From contig NC_134577.1 in assembly GCF_050947875.1 (NCBI RefSeq), forward strand, positions 66,281,639 to 66,345,638: a stretch of DNA of 64,000 nt, in the 5' to 3' direction. Positions 1 through 9,759 of this stretch are shown here, piece by piece. This DNA comes from Dermacentor variabilis. Lineage: Eukaryota; Arthropoda; Arachnida; Ixodida; Ixodidae. How positions within the stretch are numbered: the stretch's first letter is position 1; each line of letters opens with the position of its first letter. A program made the position numbers and the translations under genes. The notes beneath the pieces were generated by a model. It searched no databases and was not told where the DNA came from. It saw only the letters and a program-made list of their open reading frames with translations.

Positions 1-1627
1 GCTGACAAGTGGAGTCCTGAGTGCGAAAACAAACGCGAAATAGTGCATTTGATGATGCAGCATACAAACACAGACAGGCAGAAATCGGCTTGAAGTATCG
101 TGACGTTAGCGACGTACGTTTCTTCCTACGCGGCTCTAATAGCACAGCTGGTTAGTATACCAACGTTGCTGTGAGGTATAACGCCACGCTGCCCTTCAAC
201 AGATATAACAGCGGTGTCAAGAACGCGTCTCACACGTTAAAGTGGTACAAGTTACTGTTCTGTTCGGCACACTCTCTCATTCAGAGGCTCTGCAATTGAC
301 TGTACTCATTGCGTCGGAACCTTTGCTAGTATCATCACTCCTACATTTCTGCTCAGTTATATTGAAAAGTATGTCAGGGAACCAAGTTAGCGGGCCGGGT
401 TTAGATGATAGGAGCAACGCTTTTTTTTTGTTGTTGTTGTTGGCTGCACAGGCTTAATTTGCAGATGGAGGGCTCGGTATGGAATTTGAAGCGCAGCAAC
501 GATAAAGTATTTTATGCCGAATCCTTCCGGGTAACAAGAGCAGGGCATTCCTATACATGCGCGCCAACTTCCTTACTTGCTCGTCCCCTAGCAGGATTTT
601 GGCCAACAAAAAAAGAATTAATCAAAAGAAACATGATCGAAGACTAGGAAACGCTCGCTTTTCAGCTGCGTCTGCTCTGCCGTCTTCGCCTGTCTGCGCC
701 GGTTTAATCATTCATCTCCGCGAGCTCGGCCAATTTCCCATCGATGCGCACCGCGCACGTACGTGCAGCATCCCATCGATCCCTGGGGATGTTAGGTGCT
801 GCACGCAACTTCTCGGCCGGAATGTAGCCAGTAGTGGCGAAGAAAGCAGGGCGAAGATCCCGCGCCCACCGTATACGTGCAGCCTGCCTGGTCTCCTCCG
901 ACTGCCTCCCCGATGCGTTTACATTCCTTCCTGCTGGCGTGTTGCGCTGTACGCCCGGGCTTCATTCCGATTGCGTGTGGTCTTTGCCGAGGAAATCTTG
1001 AGGCCCTCGAAGAAAAGCATACATTGCGTGCTCTCGCTGATAGTGTCTAGCGCATTTTGTACCATGAGTAGACTTACTTCTTGTGGTTCATGCACGGTGA
1101 TGCTTATTATGAGACAAAATCCCTAGCTTCGAAAGGCAGTGAAACTTGAAGGGAGGTAGACTAGAATATTGAGGTCAGCTTACTCGCTTGAATCGCTCCA
1201 GCGTCACCGGAATAAGTGGCAAGCACATTTTACTAACCTATAGACAGAAACCATCTTGTTATTTGGCTGCGCTTTCACAACTTATTTTGTCATCTACCTT
1301 CTAATTCTATTCGCTAATTTTTTCCACCTCGCCGACCTGGAGACGTAAAGACCTAAAAAAAAAAACTGAAATATTAGTCATCCTTTTTTGTTTTGTTTTT
1401 CGGAAGAGAAAGGGAAAAAAATAAGTGAAGTTTCCACATACACAAATACTTCCCATTTTTTGTTGTGCAGCATACGATTCTAGAAGCGACGATGATGACA
1501 AGGAAAAGGGAAGCACAGTTTTCAAGTGTCTTCATTATGTGCATTCAGTTAAATTTTGAAAACGCGCCTAGCTTTACGTAACGGAATACAGGACTGTCTT
1601 TTAAGTTGGTCCAGGATTGGCGTCTGC
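1..1627. other. Unassigned; GC-richer island at about 640-1000
   Basis: No recognisable gene. A T-run followed by (TTG)n at 420-441 resembles the reverse complement of a LINE (CAA)n tail, but I see no element attached. About 640-1000 is richer in CpG and gives an open frame with no family resemblance, so I do not call it coding. 1300-1550 is AT-rich with homopolymer A and T runs. Confidence 0.5.
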
Positions 1628-1710
1628 ACTGCGCGAAGCGCAGTTCAGACTTATCCAGGCTAATACAGATTAATCCAGACTAATTCAGGCTAATCCAGAC
1701 TAATCCAGGC
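1628..1710. repeat. In-phase decamer tandem array with TAATCC cores, preceded by a hairpin
   Basis: Six consecutive 10-bp units run from 1651 to 1710 with consensus TAATCCAGRC. Exact TAATCC cores start at 1671, 1691 and 1701; the other units differ by one or two bases. A weaker unit (cagttcagac) lies at 1641-1650. Just before it is a 7-bp inverted repeat, ACTGCGC / GCGCAGT with loop GAA (1628-1644). TAATCC is the known core site of K50 homeodomains (Bicoid/Otd/Pitx type). The sites may be functional or may simply be a minisatellite. Confidence 0.8.
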
Positions 1711-2143
1711 TAAGCAGCCGCCGAATCCTAGATGTAGGTGTAAATCGTTCCGACATACTGGCACGTACACACGCTGGGGGATTGGCCAAGAATCAGGGTA
1801 GGTCAAAGTGCAAAATATGAGCACCTATAGTTTCTATGCCGTTGCAGATTCGTTCGCCATCAGCCAGTTGTGAAGGAAAGTGCTCTTTGTTTGGAAAACG
1901 TTTACAACAAGCTTCGCAGCAGGCTCACAAGTAATTGTTCTCGAAAAAAAATTGTCCTCGTGCAACCAAATTTGAATGTGAAAGCAGCCGCAATCTATTC
2001 TAATGCGAGTGCGTCCAGTAAAAGTGACTCGGGCACTAAGTGACCATTTTTCTTCTTCTCGGGTATCGAATTATTAATATTTCGTTGAAAAGAACGAAGT
2101 GTTCCTTCCATTGTCTTCGCGTTCTCTGCGTAATCATTGCATG
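1711..2143. other. Unassigned; one LINE-associated motif
   Basis: At 1769-1786 the string gggggattggccaagaa occurs, which recurs at about 12480-12497. I believe it belongs to a dispersed LINE 3' region. Nothing else is recognised here. Confidence 0.4.
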
Positions 2144-2259
2144 TGGTGGTGGTGGTGGTAACAACTTTATTGAGATTCTGCTCAGTTATGATCTGGCAGG
2201 CCCGAGTCCTATAGGATGGCCCCTCACGAGGAGCGACCCTTTCGGCCCAGGCAACGAGC
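2144..2259 (-). mobile_element. LINE 3' end with (ACC)n tail (CR1/Jockey-like style)
   Basis: Read on the minus strand, a GC-rich coding-like tail is followed by aataaagttgtt and an (ACC)n tail, shown on plus as tggtggtggtgg at 2144-2159. The layout (short C-terminal remnant, AATAAAG, microsatellite tail) matches the LINE ends at 58.0-58.95 kb, which read gaccaaataaagtt before a CACT tail. Heavily 5'-truncated. Confidence 0.55.
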
Positions 2260-2390
<131 letters not shown>

Positions 2391-2838
2391 TAGATTGTCA
2401 TAGATTGAAACGCGAACGGGAAGGAAGTGACCAAAACTCCAGTCACGCGCGGTCGCACAACGGGTGAAATCTCTCTCTCCCCGTCTCGTTTTTTAAGCTC
2501 GGTGCTGTCGCAAACGTACGTTGTGCGTATCCTCAACGCAATCGCTGTTACACCCACGTGTGGGCGGGGTAACGCAACAACGCATGCCAGTGGCTGTCGT
2601 CTTTATCGCACTTATATTTACTTTGATAGTAAATAAAGACACGGTGAAAACTTAGCTTGAACTGGAACTCATAAGGCGGAATAAGACCTCTGCTATCCGA
2701 CATGATATGTCTAGTATTATTAGTACTGCTGTTGGTACTAGCATCGCGTCCTTAAGCATTTTTTTTTCAGTTATACTGCATCTTAAGATAATGAAGCGTG
2801 CACTTTATCCGGTGACCGTGTTTCACCGTCTATCAAAT
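2391..2838. other. Unassigned
   Basis: Mixed-composition DNA. No coding frame, RNA gene or repeat recognised. Confidence 0.4.
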
Positions 2839-3205
2839 GTTATCGCTCAGCGCAGGACGCGCCTGCATGTATCGGAAGTGTCTCGAATGTTATCGATGGT
2901 TCTATCCGCTGCCTGTTGTGACCGAATCTTGTGTAATCTGATTGCACTTATACGCGACGCGAATTGCATAGTACTTTCTGGAAGTGACGCGGGCACCCGC
3001 GATTACTCTGGAACCTTCGGCGACTCATGCGTAAAAGCCGACGTGCTTGACCCGCTGATCAGATTTTCGACGATCGCCGACTGTGCTCGCCGCTATCGTT
3101 GCGTTTGGACTGCAACTTGCTGTTGTGGGCACAGATTCGCCCAAGAAAAAGTCACTCGAGCTATTGAAAGTTTTGCTGTTTTTTGACCGTCACTACCACG
3201 TGACA
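2839..3205 (+). mobile_element. Solo LTR, gypsy-like (putative)
   Basis: A 367-bp segment opening with TG and closing with ...cacgtgaca (TG...CA). It contains a degenerate TATA-like cgtaaaagccga near 3029-3040, followed by a downstream block (cttgacccgctgatcagatt) and, near the end, a weak polyadenylation-like cgcccaagaaaaag. A second fragment at 52150-52300 shares the TATA region, as cataaaagcc, and the downstream block. This order (upstream region, TATA, start region, poly(A) region, CA) is that of an LTR. I recognise the motif as common in tick genomes. No gag, pol or second LTR lies adjacent, so this is probably a solo LTR. Boundaries are estimates. Confidence 0.6.
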
Positions 3206-3863
3206 ATATCCAAGTCCTCGACAATAAATGGCGCACTGAATGACAATTGAACGTAATTAACGTTTATGTTCGTAATGGGCAAATTACTAAGTTGTGAAAA
3301 ACAAATCTCATTTGTCATGTACCGCGTAGCCTTAAACTGGAGTAATTTTAATTGAATGCACGTAGTCGCAAAATTACGATGAATAATGTTTCTAAAGTTC
3401 GACTATTGGAGTTGTTGTATGACGGAGTTAAGGTAACCGTCAGTGAAGGCAGGTTACAGTGTACACATTTATACTAGGAATACTAGCTGTGGACGACAAT
3501 TTGTCATTGTGTTTGTTCAGCCATAGTGAGAATTGAGGAATTTTGGACGATTTGGGGGGGGGGGGGGCGTCATGGATTGAGACAGCGCGTTTCGTCTTCT
3601 TTTATTGTTCGTCGTGATTATGTGTTCGTAACTGCAACTGCTGAGAGGGGTATGCAGTGCTTTATGGCTTTAGAGTGCTGGTAGCAATTACATTTTAGAG
3701 CAATGGTAGTAATGGTAGCGATGCTAACTTTGACAGCACGCCGCCGCTCATGACGGTGCTGCAACAACATTGAAATCAATTGATATGCTAGTTATGTAAC
3801 AAACGAGACTAGTGACTTCACTCCCCACATCGCAGGCTGCCGTCGCCGCGGCAGCTTTCGCAG
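3206..3863. other. Unassigned; G-run at 3554-3567
   Basis: AT-rich at first, then a 14-base G homopolymer. No gene seen. Confidence 0.4.
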
Positions 3864-4200
3864 CAGTAATCTTTACCGGGAAACGTATGCAGGGAGCGAT
3901 ACGTGCTTCGCCTTACATGTAGGCGCAGGAGTGCCTTATCATCAAATATGTGGCTCACGGGCTTGTTTTGAGCTTTCTTTTTATTAACACGTATGCTGTT
4001 CGGTATGCTGTATGTGTGATTCCAAAGAAGTATGCACTGTTCGCTTCACTTTGCTGAGTGCCTGTAGCCTCTGCCTTACAGCGGTATGATGAGGTTGTAT
4101 TTGAGGGTATGAACCATTGATGATGATAGTTTTCTGGCGACGTTACGCCACGAAGAAACCCCTGGATCCATCCTAGCCATAGACAGCTTTGCTGTAAAAA
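3864..4200 (+). repeat. Dispersed/tandem repeat block Y, copy A
   Basis: Starts with cagtaatctttaccggga and ends with a small palindrome (acagctttgctgt) followed by AAAAA. It aligns by eye with 9085-9382 and 11370-11651, including the shared strings gttcggtatg, tctgccttac, cattgatgat and acgccacgaag. Non-coding. The terminal acagc...gctgt motif also occurs in reverse orientation at 41089-41103. Confidence 0.75.
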
Positions 4201-4651
4201 TGTTAATAGACGGAGACTGTTCTTTTTAAAAAGTTTATTTCAACAAAAGACGGCACGAACACAGTCACAATGACGGCACAATTCCACCAGGACGATAACA
4301 TATACAAAGTACGAAGCACTGTATACACGGTACGTTTTCAAAGAAGTGTCCGAGTCCTCACTCACTAACATATGACCACATACACCTAGGACTGGCACAG
4401 TTACACACAAACTAATTGTCACTTGTATAAAATGACGTTCAATATATACAGTGTACACAATGGCTATGTACAATGATGATGTGAGACACATCACGTAATA
4501 TTGAAGTGATGCTATGAGATGTGTATATACATGAATGATCATGTATACGACAGCATGCACACATAGAAATCACGGGCACCTACATTCTATCCAAATTCAA
4601 TGAATACTTTTGATGGCCTGGCTACAAGAACCAGGCTGGTCAAAAATTAAG

Positions 4652-5594
4652 CTATACACGTCCATCAACCACCGAGAGGAAACGGAATGACCACTGTCGA
4701 AGGAACTCTTCCCCAAGGAAGAACAACTGCTTTGACACAAATAGCAGTAGCTCATAGTAGAACCTCCGCAGAAGTGGAAACATAGTGTGGTGACGATGTC
4801 CCGCGGCAACTGCTTCGCACCCGTTACGCCATAGACAAAAGGCCCCCGCAGCAATTAAAGGTCGCGCAAAGCGGCCACGCGAGCAGCAACCATATGGAAT
4901 AAAGCGGTTATCTCCAAGGCCACGGAAACCGGTATGCACGGCCCTCCAAAATATTCTGGCAACGACGCATTGCAGCAGCACATGTTTATTGGATTCTTTA
5001 AGGGGGCAATTGGGACACAGTAAAGATGGGACTACGCCCACGGCTCTAGCCTGTCACGAGTTGGAAGCACTTGCCACCTTAGACGCCTCATAAAGTCGCG
5101 TAGGTGGCCTGGCCGAAATGACGCCGTTATCGCATCCCCCGACACAATATTGGAACGTGCGCGGTGCTCTGGGGGAACTAGAGGAAGCATTAAGACTGGC
5201 ATTGTATCTGCAACACGATTTTCAAGAACGTCTACATCAGGACATACCTGTTGTACGTGGCGATAAAATTCCACGGCCGCACAGTAAAATTCTGGTGCGT
5301 TTAACACTTGTGGTCCGCTATTTAAGTGCACGCCCGGTAATATATCAGAAATTTTTGTGCCAAGGAAATAGCAGGCGAGCTCACGCGCAGGGCACTGTTC
5401 ACGCTATAACAGGCGGAGATGAAATCGCAGAGCAAGCAGCCGGCAGCGGATACACACGGATGGGAACGCGAACCCACCGCGACAGCGCGGTTGTCCAAGT
5501 GCCACGCGACAGACCAGTTCTGTACTGCCCGACATGAAGAAGGAACCAAGAAAGGACAGCAATGACCTAGTAACCCGTAGTGGTGGCTGTACAA
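4652..5594 (-). pseudogene. LINE ORF2 C-terminal domain remnant (Tx1-like)
   Basis: Three overlapping minus-strand frames together read through a typical LINE C-terminus. The segment near 5032-5331 contains APEFYCAAVEFYR and, later, LRDFMRRLRWQVLPTRDRL. The next frame (4652-5041) contains CPNCPLKESNKHVLLQC, a C-x2-C-x8-H-x4-C pattern, then FWRAV. This zinc-knuckle-like domain acts in target binding or reverse transcription in such elements. Frame changes near 5035 and 5325 break the gene. 5595-5940 should hold the RT thumb region but is too decayed to align by eye. Confidence 0.75.
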
Positions 5595-5937
5595 CGTGAC
5601 AAACGTGCCACACTCGGCCGCAAAATACAGACTGTGCTAAGTGCCTTTCTTCTAATAAGGATAAATCATACCCCTGAACATCCTTAAGATTTTGCGTTAC
5701 ATTTTCAACAACTGGAGCCACACACTCTGATGTGCCATCATAGGCGTAATCAGGGCCTCAAATACGAAAAGAATCGCTCTTTTGAAGACGGAAAAGGGTG
5801 CTTAGGCGTGTCTGTGGGGAACAAATGAACAAATAGCGCCATTTTGAAAAGTTAAGCGCTACAGCTGAAATATTTCTGCACTAAGTGAAAATTCGAAGGC
5901 TACGGGATGAACTGTCTTCATTCCTGAGATACAATGT

Positions 5938-6843
5938 GATGTCATCGGCGAAGGCTGTTACCTTCACAACACCGCTACCAGGCAGTGAGAGACCGCACAC
6001 GTAAGGTTCTCTGACTACTTAGCGGAGAAATGGCTCAAGGCTGAGCACAAAGAGTATTGGGAATAGAAGCCACCCTTGACGAGCACCACGAGTAACGGGA
6101 AACGGTGCACTTTCTCGACCATCAAGGAACAATGTACTTCGGATATTTGAATAGGTATTCCTAATAAGTTCAACAAAATTTGACGAAAAGCCGAATGAGG
6201 TCAGTACATTAAACATGTAGCTATGTCCAAGGTGATCGAATGCCTTTTCTTGATCTAGTGAAACTAAGGGACCACGTGCTGACATAGTCAGCGTGTATGT
6301 CATTTTGTCATGTGCAACGAACGAAAGACTGTATATCTCTCTGCCAGGGACTGAGCATGCCTGATGGTGTCCTATTAAGGGAGACATCAGTCTTCCCAAG
6401 CGTCGGGTGAGAACAGCTGTGGAGGTTTTGTAGTCAACGTTGAGAAGCGTGATTGGCCTCCATTCCTTTGGATGAACTGATGATTGATTGTGTTTATAGG
6501 TGTCAGCACAATACGACCGTCACGAGAACTAGACGGGAATTGAAAGTTCTCAAAGCAGCGGCTGATAACAGACACCAACATGGCGCCAATATCTTCACAG
6601 AATGTTGGGTAAGACTACGGTTAACCCGTCCGGCGTTGAGGCCAAGCCACGCTTCATCTAAGATAATGCTGCTTTCACCTCGTCAGCTGGCGGTCGCGCA
6701 CGAAGACATTCAGTGACCTCAGGTGGAACCTGAGGCAGCTCACTAGGCATTTCGACGTTGCCATGACCCATTCGCACATTCGTACGCAGCATGTTTTCAA
6801 AATGCGATACAAAGAGCGAATAATCTCGCGCGGGAGGCGACAT
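5938..6843 (-). pseudogene. LINE reverse transcriptase domain remnant
   Basis: The frame at 6019-6399 (minus) carries RT motif A (LVSLDQEKAFDHLGH) and motif B (RGARQGWLLFPILF, where GxPLSP-type residues are expected). The catalytic FADD lies at 5941-5952 in another frame (context VKVTAFADDIT). Upstream, 6387-6581 holds a degraded form of the W-R-P-I-x-L-L-N motif, seen as GGQSRFSTLTTK, and 6658-6843 corresponds to the pre-RT linker. In intact elements the enzyme copies its RNA at a nicked target. Here frameshifts separate motifs B and C, and the 5' endonuclease is missing. Confidence 0.8.
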
Positions 6844-6998
6844 AACAGGAAGTGGAGCCGCAGAACCTAATGCATTCGGCTGTCTAGAAAGCGTGTTTCT
6901 TGCAAAGCGCAGAACTTCAGGTTGTGCACGCGGATTACGTCTGCATCACCAAGCAGCAGCTGACAAAGACAACGCTGCGATTAGGCGCGTGTTTAAAA

Positions 6999-7147
6999 AA
7001 AATGTTTATCTCGACAAGAGACCATATGAAGATTGAGTCACAATCGCGGCACAATTGCACAAGGACGATGAGATATAAAGAAACGAAACATGACCCGCTT
7101 TCAAAGTAGTGTCCGAGTCCTTACTCATCAACATATAATGACGTAGA
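6999..7147 (-). mobile_element. 3'-UTR-only copy of the same Tx1-like LINE
   Basis: This aligns with 4230-4382, sharing gcggcacaatt / acggcacaattcc, acaaggacgat / ccaggacgat, gtgtccgagtcct and actcatcaacatat / actcactaacatat. No coding portion is attached, so it is a severely 5'-truncated insertion immediately upstream of the larger copy. Confidence 0.75.
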
Positions 7148-7209
7148 CCCACGGAAAGCCATAGCGTTGTGGGAGTTCCGATCTGTCGTTGGAGCCAGCA
7201 CGGATGATG

Positions 7210-7450
7210 GTGCTAAGCGAAGGCTATGCTACTCAGCCACCTAAGGTACTCTGGCTGTCTGCAGGATTTTCATCCGAATGCTGCTGTAATCTTCCTGCGC
7301 TGCTCAGAGCGCAAGAGCATTTCAGACACGCACACACCAAGCGCATCGGCCCTTAATCAAGAAAGTTCGTTGTGACTATTGCAGTTTGTGGAATAACCTG
7401 ACCTTGTTTTCCGGGCTAACAAGCACACCCGTAATCTGCGCTCTCAATTT
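7210..7450 (+). repeat. Repeat block Z1, copy 1
   Basis: Aligns with 9494-9745. Shared strings include ctactcagccac, gcaggattttcatccgaa, aatcttcctgcgc and ttccgggctaac. No coding content. In this copy Z2 follows after about 30 bp. Confidence 0.75.
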
Positions 7451-7481
7451 CAATGCCACATGTACACACCAAAGGCTTCAT

Positions 7482-7840
7482 TTAGCATTGATTTCAGCGA
7501 AGGAACATGGCATTGCTACTGCTGTTCCGTAGCTACCAGCTCTGCGTAAGCAAAACAATTCCCTGGTGTCTTTTCTCGTTTACATGTGATTATGGCTACC
7601 AAAGTTGACTCTATTCAGATCTGTTATTCAGTTGTGAAACGTCCAGCTACTAACCGTCTTCGCTGCAAAGCGAGCACTGGCGCTCCAGCGTGACAGTGAC
7701 CGCACCGTATGTGGAGCCTACATGCAAGCGCTGTTTTAAGGTGGTGACGACAACAAAGTTTTAACCACCGTTTGCCACCAAACTTGTCTAACCGCCATTT
7801 TCGTTCCCAATCTCGTTAGAGGTGGCGGATTAATTCCTAC
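7482..7840 (+). repeat. Repeat block Z2, copy 1
   Basis: Aligns with 11023-11352. Shared strings include agcattgatttc, ctgttccgtagctaccagct, gtcttttctcgttt and cgtccagctactaaccg; both copies end in ttcccaatctc(g/a)ttaga. Confidence 0.8.
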
Positions 7841-7951
7841 CTTTTGTTACTCACTGACATTGTACCCACATTGGTACGCCGTTTTTGTTAAATTTCTTCA
7901 ATTTAGTTTTAGAGCAGTTCGCGCGAGAGTGCTGTATGGACTTTCATTATA

Positions 7952-8622
7952 TACAGGGTGTTCCAGCGAACACGTTCAAAATATCTTAAGGGCTGCCTGT
8001 GGCAGATAGCTCAACTCTAGTTTATGAACTGGCCTACTCGTAGCGGCGGACACTACTTGCACAAAAAAATAAAACGCAAAATATCCTAATTAACCATAAT
8101 TCATTAATTTTACGCTAATTATCTTACGACTCACATTGCAGTTTACAAATTCAAGCAGTGGACTTCGCAGGGCGGATCCACTTGGAACGAATTCTCGGGA
8201 GGACACCAGTCTCGAGATAAAAATTCCCGAACTTTTCGGAGAAATGCATTGGCGTTCCAGTTACTTGTGTACTTCATGGCATGAAGCGACCTTTTGTTAA
8301 CAAATTAAGTGGAACGCCAATGCATTTCTCCGTAAAGTTAAGGTATTTATATCTCGAAACTAGTGTAACCTTAAAAATTCATTCCAATTGGATCCGCCTT
8401 GCGAACTCCACGGCTAGAATTTGTAAATTGTAATATGGGTCAGAAGATAATTAGTAAAATACTTAATTAGTGAATGTTTACTAATTTTTCTATTTGGCAT
8501 CTCAATGTTTTGTGCACGTATTGTCCGCTGCTTCGAGTAGACCTGCCCATGAACTAGAATTCTGATATCTGCCACAGGCAACCTTTAAAGATTTTTGAAA
8601 GTGTTCGCTCAAACACCCCGTA
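7952..8622. mobile_element. Snap-back MITE, 667 bp, TA-flanked (Tc1/mariner-like ends)
   Basis: The left end TACAGGGTGTTCCAGCGAAC mirrors the right end, whose reverse complement begins TACGGGGTGTTTGAGCGAAC. The element folds along nearly its whole length: inner arms around 8243-8264 (aatgcattggcgttcca) and 8310-8327 (tggaacgccaatgcatt) are complementary, with an apex near 8285. TA at both ends is consistent with a TA target duplication, as used by Tc1/mariner transposases. No transposase frame is present, so it would need one in trans. A divergent relative is at 13255-13860. Confidence 0.85.
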
Positions 8623-9084
8623 TCTTGCATATTACATCCATATTAAAACGTCAGTTTGTTTTCAATTGTATGCCCCGCGGTACACAAAAAACAAAAAAAA
8701 GTTAGAGCGCGGCGGGGTGCTCCTTTAGCGTCATTATCTCACACCAAGAATGCGAAGTGCATTAAGCACTGTCGTTGCCATCCATTTGTACGTAATATAA
8801 AGAGTGCTTTTCGAAGTGTGTGTGTTGATGAATACGGTGCTCATTAGCCTGTCGAACTATGAGGTAAACGTCTTCTGTAATGCGGTCCCATACGTTATGT
8901 ATCTTTGGCGTCTGAGGCCGAAGTTCATTTGAAAAAAAAAAAAACTTAGCATGCGTATTTAACACTGTTTACGTGTTGGAATGCGAAAGCGTTTTACCTT
9001 TGTAGAACTCGGAACATCGTGAACCCGCTCATTGCAGGCATAAACGCACTCATGAACGCAGGCACTTTATGGTGGCTTGCTCAA
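8623..9084. other. Unassigned
   Basis: Contains A-runs near 8691 and 8932. No gene or repeat recognised. Confidence 0.4.
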
Positions 9085-9382
9085 CAGTAATCTTTACCGG
9101 GAAGCGTATGCGCGGAGCGCTACCTGCTTCGCATTACATGTATACGCGCAGGAGCGCGTTATCATCATTTATGTGGTTCGGATGCTTGTTTTGAGGTTGT
9201 TGTTTATTGAAACGTATATTGTTCGGTATGTTGCATGCCCGATTAAAAAAGAATGTATGTACTGTTGGCTGCACTTTGCTGAGTGCTTGTAGACTCTGCC
9301 TTACGGGGGATATCGGCCATTGATGATGATTGTTTTCTGTCGACTTTACGCCACGAAGAATTCCCGGTCTCCTAGCCATAGC
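9085..9382 (+). repeat. Repeat block Y, copy B
   Basis: Same start (cagtaatctttaccggga) as copy A. The end reads cctagccatag and then diverges, lacking the terminal acagc...gctgt palindrome. Confidence 0.75.
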
Positions 9383-9493
9383 ATGAATTATTTTTTATTA
9401 AGAAAAGGTAGGAGGGACATGCCAAGGAGACGGTAACATAATAGAGCTCGGCGACTGCCACTATTCACTACTTTTAGAGCCGTCGGAAACAAC

Positions 9494-9745
9494 GGCGCCA
9501 AGTGAAGCCTGTGCTACTCAGCCACGTAGGCTTCTCTGGCGCTATGCAGGATTTTCATCCGAAGGCTCCTTTAATCTTCCTGCGCAGCTCAGAGCACAAG
9601 CAGCATGGCAGAGACACACACTCACAGCATCGGTCTTTTAACCAAGAACCTTCATTGTGACTCTCGCAGTCTATGGAATAACTTGGCCTTCTCTTCCGGG
9701 CTAACGAGCCCCAGGGCAACCGCCCCAATCTGAGCTCCGAAATTC
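9494..9745 (+). repeat. Repeat block Z1, copy 2
   Basis: Homologous to 7210-7450. Homology stops near 9750, where a 1.25-kb insertion begins before Z2 resumes at 11023. Confidence 0.75.
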
Positions 9746-9759
9746 GTCAATACCCTTAC

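Larger units (their letters stand above)
4226..6990 (-). mobile_element. Decayed non-LTR retrotransposon, L1/Tx1-like, 5'-truncated
   Basis: On the minus strand this runs from pre-RT sequence (near 6850), through a reverse transcriptase, to a C-terminal cysteine/histidine domain and a 3' UTR ending near 4226 in AT-rich sequence. Motif A reads SLDQEKAFD, motif B reads RGARQGWLLFPILF and motif C reads FADD. The C-terminal region (LRWQVLPTRDRL, then CPNC...H...C and FWR) is the arrangement I associate with Tx1-type LINEs. The coding sequence is broken into at least five frames, so it is dead. The 3' UTR recurs at 6999-7147. Confidence 0.8.

Noticed and set aside
5118..5537. 139-codon plus-strand frame
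   Set aside because: Antisense shadow of the Tx1-like LINE C-terminal coding region on the minus strand.
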